Positions 56,730-64,000 of a DNA stretch of 64,000 nt are shown here, piece by piece (the first letter of the stretch is position 1; every line of letters starts with the position of its first letter). The DNA comes from Paramacrobiotus metropolitanus (taxonomy: Eukaryota; Tardigrada; Eutardigrada; Parachela; Macrobiotidae): assembly GCF_019649055.1 (NCBI RefSeq), contig NW_026570445.1, positions 1-64,000 on the forward strand. Direction: 5' to 3'. A program made the position numbers and the translations under genes. The notes under the pieces are model-generated. The model was not told where the DNA came from. It made no database searches and was given only the letters and a program-made list of their open reading frames with translations.

Positions 56730-59679
56730 TCATATCTCGTCCTTGAGGACGTGCCACTGCGAGACGGCCTCCTTGGGGTACTGCAGCATGGCGTTCCAGT
56801 GGGCCACCGAGGCCGGGTCGCTGCGGCTGCTCAGGGTGACGCGCCCGATCAGGTCCTGTAGTCAGTACAGTGCTTCAGTCAATCGCAGTGATGACAACTT
56901 GTTGTACGTACCGGTATGTTTTATGTATATGAAGAATAATTATTATATTCCATTGCCAGCTTATAGTCTTACTGTGTATTGCAGTGGATCAGTACAGTAA
57001 AAGAACAGACTGCACTTATGATTACGTACGTTGCGCCCGATCTTGTCGTAGTCCATGACGGTGACGAGGAGGGCGGCCTCGCGGATCTTGTCCATGGGCA
57101 CGCTGAAGGTGAAAGACTCGTTGAAGACCGGGTTTAAATCCCGCATGTGGATCTGCGTCTTCTTCTTCTCCATCTTCTTCCCGCCGAACATCAGCCAGAT
57201 CTTCACGTACGGATCTACAATACATCCAGTTACACACATACCGCTATTACACGTAGTCAGTACAATACAGACAGCTTGTAACGACGACAAACATATTGTA
57301 AAGCTATAACTATACGTACAAGTTATTATGCAGCGAATAAAAAAATCGATTAACGTTGTTAACCACGTCACGATGTATGTGTGATGTATCTAGATTCGCG
57401 TGTTTCTTGACCTTCTTGTACTTTCTATATTTCTGTTCTCTGCCCTTTGTCCTAGCAATTTTCTGTGCTTCTCGTGTTCTCTGGTTACGGTTCTTCCCAT
57501 TAACTTCAGTCAGTTCTCTGCTCAGCTGCGATACACATTAAAGTGCTACAATACGAGTCCATATCATACGCTACAATATACACACTACCGATTTCACAGT
57601 ATGTAAAGGTCATTCGCTGACGCTGTATATATTTTTATAAGTAAACACTAAAACCTTTTATTATTTTTTTACTTAAGTTTCCGGTTCGGGTATAATGCAC
57701 AGATCCATAAATACAGATAGATTTATACTGTAGGTACGATACGTCGAGACCGACTAATTAATTATATATAGAGCGTGCACCTGCGTAATACTGTACTGTA
57801 TCTACATGTACTGCAGATACTCTGTATAACAGATACACCGGTAATTAACGGTACGGTAATGCCATGCACATACCGCTGGAGTGCGTGGCGATGTCCTGTA
57901 TGCGCAGCTCCTTGCACTTGATGACGTTGACGCCGAGCTCGCCGGCGGTGACGTTGTACTTGAGCGACAGCAGGATCTCGCCGTACTTGTTCTGCAATCC
58001 AGTACACATTTAACTTACAGTACCTGTATGAGTATTGTGTAATGGTATTCGGCTAAAATGGTATTCTGTACGCTCTGTAGATGTATAGATCATACATGCA
58101 CTGCAATAGCACAGAATGATGTACATACGTATATAATTATAACAGAGGTCACTCAGCAGGCTACATTTACCACAGCGATTAAAAACAGTGAGCAGACGTA
58201 CTTTGGTCTCGGATTTGGGCGGGAGGAGGGGCTTCCAGACGTCGTAGTTCTGCGTGAAGTCCAGGTCCTGCAGCGGGATGAAGAGCTCGCCGATGGGGTC
58301 GTCGCGGCTGAAGCGGTCGTAGTCGAAGACGTGCAGGTGCAGCGTCCGCGTCTTCAGCTTCTCGATCGGGAAGTCTGCAGTACATAACTATCATCATCTT
58401 ATTCTGTGCACGCGCTCATCAACTACGTTATAATTATATCTACAGATATGCATGTACTCGTATACACAGTGAATTACTGCCTGAATGCGATTTGATTTCC
58501 TCAGCAGACCATAATTGTCGTCCTCTTTCCGTCTTCATCATTATCCCATGAAATGATTGGTTAAGCTAACACGTGTAGGATTTAACTAATTTATATATGT
58601 ACCGCGTCGAATATCAGCTGAGAATCAGCGGAAATTAATTTAATGATGAATTTTGTACATGAAGAGATACTGTAATTAGTTGTCGACTGAAAATTAATAC
58701 TACAATAATAATTAGTATAAAAATTAAATGGTATTTTTCGTGCAGATGAATATGAGCGGACTGCGCGTGACTGACTCGTTCTTGTAGCCAACTTGCGCCA
58801 CGACATGCAGGTAACTGAAATGCTGTACTGAAATAATAATCATGGCTGACCTTCAAAGAGAAAGGACTCGTTCCAGCGCGGATTCAGGGTGCGCTTCTTT
58901 ATCTTCGTCTGCAGTTTGTACTTGTCTTTCGGCAACAACGATACCACGCAGTACGGATCTGCAACGACACATTAATTGATACAAAAATTATATAATTATA
59001 ATATATGATTTCCAATTAATTTGGTTTTAATTTTGTTCCCTTCTGTAGAAATCTATTGCTATATGTAATTTCTTTTTTCTTTATGTAATCAATTAAGTAA
59101 TAATGTAATTACACTTAATTACTTGCCTGAGAATCCGGAGAAGTCTTTGGCCGGCAAGCGTTTGGCCTGTGCAGAGAGAAATAATTCATAAAACGGCGTC
59201 CGTGTTGATAATTAAGAATGTTAATTAAGGTTTTATTAGACTTATCTATGACGCGGACGACGAAGGTGTTCTGCTGGAAATCGTACTTCATGGAGAAGTG
59301 GATCTCGCCGACATCCTCGGCGCTGCGCTCGCGGCTGGCGGCCGCCGAGGAGCCGCGGCCCGCGGGGAGGGCGCTGCCGGCGGCGCTGTTGGAGCCGACG
59401 GTGCTCTGGCTGCCGTAGCCGTTGGTCTGCTGCGACTCGCCGGCCACCGACGTCTGCCGGTTGCGCAGCATCGGCCGCGGCGACGGCTCACTGCGCGCCC
59501 TCTGCATTCCACCACACACTTTAGCAAAATACACCTACAAAGAATGTAATATTGGCGCTTACCGGTGTGCGAATGTTGAGCATTTCCGGTGGCTCGGAGA
59601 CGGCCTCGTCGGCGCCGAAGAACAAGTGGTTGGTCGACTCAGAAATCCAGTGGCCGATCCTGCCCAAATTCAAATCCAT
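56730..59679 (-). CDS. Syt7: synaptotagmin-7-like protein, two C2 domains
   Basis: Eight exons (59679-59563, 59501-59247, 59166-59127, 58958-58851, 58374-58202, 57991-57874, 57214-57030, 56855-56730) join in frame to 373 residues. C2A reads LPAKDFSG, SDPY, LNPRWNESFLFE, FDYDRFSRDDPIGE. C2B reads LRIQDIATHSSDPYVKIWLM, LNPVFNESFTF, VMDYDKIGRNDLIG, and the C-terminal HW..ML...AVSQWHVL. The acidic calcium-binding residues of loops 1 and 3 are present in both domains. LPAKDFSG and the FEDFPIEKL loop resemble Syt7 most. Syt7 is a calcium sensor for vesicle and lysosome exocytosis. The N-terminal linker is Ser/Ala-rich and no membrane helix is encoded by the visible exons, so upstream exons or a soluble isoform are likely. 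One intron starts GC, and the donor after exon 2 lacks GT. Confidence 0.93.
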
Positions 59680-62600
59680 ATTTAATACAGGCGCGTAATC
59701 GGGATGAGCAATTAATCCCGTCTCGGAGCTTATAACGTTAATACACGACGAGCGGCTCAGCGCTCGATTTATATACCCCGTATTAATCACACCAACGACT
59801 CCTCTTAATTAATAAAACTATTTCCATTATACATGGCTCTCGGCAATCGATCACTGAGCAGCCGGAAATGGTACGTACACGAGGACATAATACCGATTAA
59901 TAGGTGCAGCGTGATGCCGGCATTAATCAGTCCACGCTTTTCGCCGGTAATTACATTTAAGTCGCGTTATATGATTCGCCCCATTCAGAGCTTAATTACA
60001 ACACTGTAAATATATATGCAGCACTTGTACTGCATCCCGTCACACGCGCCGCAATCTTCCCGAACGGAAACGGGAAGCGACAGCTGCTGCGACTGATGAG
60101 GAAGGAAGGAAACGGCGCGTGCCGAAAGAGAGGCAGCGGAAAAATTCCGCCCGGGCCGTGAGAAAGGAGAAGCACATAATACCCGGATCGCGTTACACGA
60201 GTGCCACTTGCGCCGCACAATGGACCGCCGGCCGCAGCTGCACGGGACAGGACAAACCGGGTCCCTCGGAATTTCTCCTACTTTCATTTGTGTCTTTTGA
60301 TTCCCGGCATTCATACTGTAACGTAATACATACATCTGCACGCTAGATTTTTACAAGCGGGATCGTTTTTTCCACGGCTCATCTGGCCATAACGACAAAA
60401 CGCCGCGGCTTTGTGTCCGCACGAAACGCCAGTCTAATTAAATAACGACCGATGACGGCAGATTATTTTACAGCACGCTAGCCGCATCCATCACGCGGAG
60501 GATGCGCGGGATGCACATCCGGTTGTGGATGTATACGCTGTATACGCACAATGCCGGGCCGCGCATTATGCGCCGATACGGCGGGCGGTTCACGCATGCC
60601 AGTGTTACGTATGCAGCGCTGCACGCTGCGGAAGCGGATGCCGAGTGTTTTTGTCAATTATAAGCAGCGCGTCAAGAGTTGTGGATAATAAATGTCAGCG
60701 GCGACATGTGTACATCTGGTACGTCTGTCGTCGACGCGGCCCACGTGTGCGGCTAGCAGCCGCTGACCGGCCGCGTTGACAAGCAGAACGGCGAATATAT
60801 TTTGGACAAAAAAAATTCATTTTGGCTATGACAAATTTCTGGCTGTTAACATGGGCATCGCCGCTTATATTGCGACGGCGGCGTTTATCCAGCACGTGCC
60901 GTTGCTGGATGCAATTACAAGTTCAACTGCACATTAACGCGGCCGGCAATTCCCGCGACGCCGGCGTTTGTCGTTAGTAACCAGATTACACTCCCTGATC
61001 GCTGGTGGTTTTACGACGCGTGCGTGCGCCGGCAACGCGCCGTACGCCGGACGCCTGTGTACGGGGAACAGGCGGCCGTGGGTCCGCAATTATTTGCGCT
61101 CGACTGCCCCGCTGCATTCGCTGTAATCCCGGCGATGCAACCCTGCCGCGGGCGCCCATTAATATAATGCAAGCGCCGCTACACTGTGCAGGCTAACAGT
61201 GACAGGCAGTGTGGAATATAATCGGCGGAGGCGGTCAATTTGCTGATTAATACGCTCTTTAATTGGGTACACGATACGCGGGAAAAAGCGCAGAACTGTC
61301 GAGCTGCGCCCGGCGATATCCCGATAAACAATTACTCAAGTGGATCACCATCCACAATAACCTGATTATCTCCCCCGACTGACGCTGCGTTTCTCGCGGA
61401 TCGAGCGAGGAGCGCGCGGCGCTCAAGCCGGGCTCAAGCGCTGAGCCCGGGCCATTATTTTAATTATCTCCCCGGGCGCAACCCGTCGCCACCGATTTGC
61501 ACTGCTTTTTTTCCTTTTCTATCATCGATGCCAGCGCTTACGCCTAAACGCAGTAAATCCCATTTGCTTTCGTAAATCGGTATGGAAATACTTCTTATGG
61601 AGTCTACAAACAACTAACATGTTGGGCAAAAGGAAAACGACGAGCTGGACAAACACAGACCGCACTAGGAACAGCGATTAGGCAGGCGTGACATAATGAG
61701 CGGCGTAATGATGATCAGCGCATCCGATTTCCATCAGTGCGATTAGGCTGGGAAAATATCCGCTCCAGATATCCGTTGATGCCTAGGCGCACACAGAGAT
61801 GGCGGATACAGAGAACAGAGAGAGAGACAACGGTTTTCGGATACACGTATAGCCGGCTTAATTATCATCAGTGCAATAAAGACAGAGATTTCCGCAGCAG
61901 CGATACACAAGGCAGAGAGAGATGATCGAGATAGAGGACAGACAGACAGATCGCGGTGTACGGATATACACCGGGTTAATTAGCACTTGACCCGGATGCA
62001 CTTCGTTAGGAGATAGCGGCAAAGAAGCGGCCGCACTTAACGGCAGATTACGCGCGGCCAAACAATGCCGCGATGATTCCCTGGGAATTCTCGCGGGTTA
62101 CGGCGGATATAATATTATTATATTCTGGCCGCGATGGTGTGCAGCGAACACGGCAGCAGGCAGTCGTCGCGGCACGCGTGTGCACGGCAGCGGAATCGTG
62201 ACGGAAGCGGTTGCGCGGCGACAGCTGGATGAGGGAAGAGCGATTTACGGGCTCTCCTCAGGGAGAATTACGCTGCAGCCAGCGCCGGGTAAAAAACTCG
62301 CCGGGCGGATTAATTATTCCCGCACAGAACGGATTCCGGCGTATATATGTGTAGTACACAGGCTGATTATGCGGGTGAAGGCTAAGCGAGCCGGGTTGGC
62401 GCGGCGCTAACGAAATCACGCCGGTCAATGGGCGCTTAAACAAACACTCACTTGATAACAATTAAGCACGCATGCCCTCTCTGCATCTATACGCGTGCTC
62501 ACACAGTGCGGCGGGAATCAGATGGGACTGATGAAATTACTGGCGATTGATGGGCCGCACGCCGGCGCACTTGTCGGCAACACGTACCGCAGTGCAGTGT

Positions 62601-64000
62601 GTGGATGCGGAGGCGGTTGGCTGCACTGGACCACCGCGGCACTCGTACGTCAGGCATTGTTGTTGCGATGCGATCCGCGGGCGCAATATACGTGTAATTA
62701 CCCGCGCATGGCGCTGGCAGGCGGAAGGAGGCCCGGCCCGCCGCATTGTTAACACGCCGGCTGATACTTCTCCGCCGGAAGTCCCGGCCAATCCAGGCTG
62801 ACGTGCTGCCGAGTAAGTCATCGCTTCCGCGGCGTAAGATGCTGTACGCGCGTACAGATTGTGCAGCTGTATTTTTGTCAAACGGATGTAGATGCACGTC
62901 ACGTTTAGACGAGAGCGCCCTCTGCAGGCGGCTGGAAAGGCTCTCCAATTTCTTCGGTCAAGGCTGCTTCGTTTCTCCACTGGCCGATTATCGTCTGGAT
63001 CGCCTGGAAAGCGCCGGTCGGTCTTCCGTTGCATCGCGGCTGACGCTCGTTCGCTGAAGTACGCCATATCCGGTGCTGGCGGAAGTTGTTCCTCAGCCGA
63101 GCGGACCTTACCGGAAGCCGGCCGTTCTTTTCCTCCTATTCAAAACTGCAATATGCCGCCGCTTTTTTAAAGCACAGCTTGCATTAGGCAACAACTTGAA
63201 TCGGAAAGCCCTGCATTTGGCTATCTAACCGGCACCGCAGCGGCGTGACGGCCACGGCTGATTCGCCGGCAGTGCAGTTCCGGCCAGCTGACCGATCCAG
63301 CCGCGATTCGCTACGTATCTGCTTTAAAGTGCAACATGGCGTTAGTGAACCTTGTGCAGCAGCTTGCAGGCTTCTTACGCAAGCGCTCGATGGGCGTAAT
63401 AGTATTTATTATCATGCCGGCAGCGGGAGTTGTTTTTTCCCATAAGGCAGCAGTTGTTTTTCCCTCTTGCTGCGATCGATACATCCAATAAATCCATCCA
63501 TCGATTGGTCAGCCGCGCCCCGACTTGGATGTATAATTCATGTACGATACGTACAGTGTGCAGTTGTTTTGTTCGGGTTGTGTGTTATTAAGGATATGGA
63601 TGTGGGCGGGAGGAGCCGGAAGGAAACGCAGCGGTGCAGCTGCAGCCAACACAAGTGCTCGTACGAAAATGTTTACATTACTGTCGAGATAGAGCGGGCT
63701 GTAACATATGGATGTGCGCGTTGTTTGTGACTGAGCTGGTTAATAATGCAGTACACTGGAAGCTGTAATAATACTGTACTTTATACTGTAAAACATGTAA
63801 AATACGGGACAATAAACATATAATATACATATTGCACCGCCCCACTGTTTTCATCCTGTTGGCATACTAGTGTACGTGCTAGCAGGATGAAATCTGCCAC
63901 CGCCAATTTGCATGACCTCATAAAAATGAACATATCATTAGCCTGCACCTGTACGGCAAAACGTTTACCGGAAGTACTCAGAAACATACACAATAAATTT
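59680..64000. other. GC-rich, ATTA-studded region upstream of visible Syt7 exons; no exon seen
   Basis: TTAATTA, GATTAAT and similar homeodomain-type cores recur every few hundred bases within otherwise GC-rich sequence (for example 60425-60445, 61240-61265, 61455-61470, 61857-61865, 61975-61985, 62308-62316). An imperfect tandem of about 115 bp with GAGA tracts and a terminal TTAATTA spans about 61780-61985. Open frames here are GC-driven and lack splice signals. It is probably a large 5' intron or regulatory DNA of the synaptotagmin gene. Confidence 0.4.

Noticed and set aside
59288-59549. Arg/Ala-rich frames overlapping the synaptotagmin linker
   Set aside because: They are alternative-frame shadows of the GC-rich exon 2; the frame flowing into the C2A domain is the real one.
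62499-63170. Several 80-170 codon frames on both strands
   Set aside because: They overlap one another in GC-rich DNA and show no domains, splice sites or consistent composition.
1-64000. CRISPR arrays, bacterial operons, tRNA and rRNA genes
   Set aside because: None was recognised; the tandem repeats lack unique spacers, the genes are spliced, and I found no tRNA cloverleaf signature by eye. A tRNAscan run was not possible.

Overview
This window is eukaryotic and almost certainly metazoan. It contains a spliced synaptotagmin gene with GT-AG introns, secreted immunoglobulin (Ig)-domain genes, and several classes of animal transposable element. GC content is moderate and the unique genes have short introns. 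A small protostome, possibly a tardigrade, fits, but nothing in the sequence proves the phylum.

Layout. 0.9-1.4 kb holds a foldback repeat flanked by an 11-bp target duplication. 1.7-20 kb carries three copies of a two-Ig-domain secreted protein gene on the plus strand. Copy A (2.99-3.87 kb) is frameshifted and lacks its signal exon. Copy B (7.26-8.89 kb) is broken by a palindromic element and an internal deletion. Copy C (14.62-19.82 kb) has a complete reading frame. The first intron of copy C contains a 3.4-kb R2/NeSL-like non-LTR retrotransposon whose 3' end is inverted relative to its body. 20.64-27.82 kb is a complete-looking Mutator-like (MULE) DNA transposon: long GGAAT-rich terminal inverted repeats enclose a spliced transposase with MULE catalytic, SWIM zinc-finger and C-terminal Cys-rich regions on the minus strand. 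31.97-37.03 kb is a three-level nest. A palindromic element was split by a CR1/Jockey-group LINE, whose reverse transcriptase was in turn split by a 1.53-kb gag-only LTR element with identical 194-bp LTRs and a 5-bp target duplication.

37-54 kb is mostly non-coding. It carries scattered exon-like remnants with membrane segments and basic tails (low confidence), a solo-LTR-like block with a heat-shock element and TATA box, and 3' fragments of the R2-like LINE. 56.7-59.7 kb is an eight-exon synaptotagmin-7-like gene on the minus strand, with both C2 domains intact. The last 4 kb, upstream of the visible synaptotagmin exons, is GC-rich and studded with ATTA/TTAATTA motifs but has no convincing exon. 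It may be a large 5' intron or a regulatory region.

The left half is a transposon-rich accessory region in which a small Ig family is being duplicated and eroded. The right end is ordinary genic sequence with no recognisable transposon. Splice sites were chosen by eye from phase continuity and alignment among copies, so exon edges may be off by a few bases.
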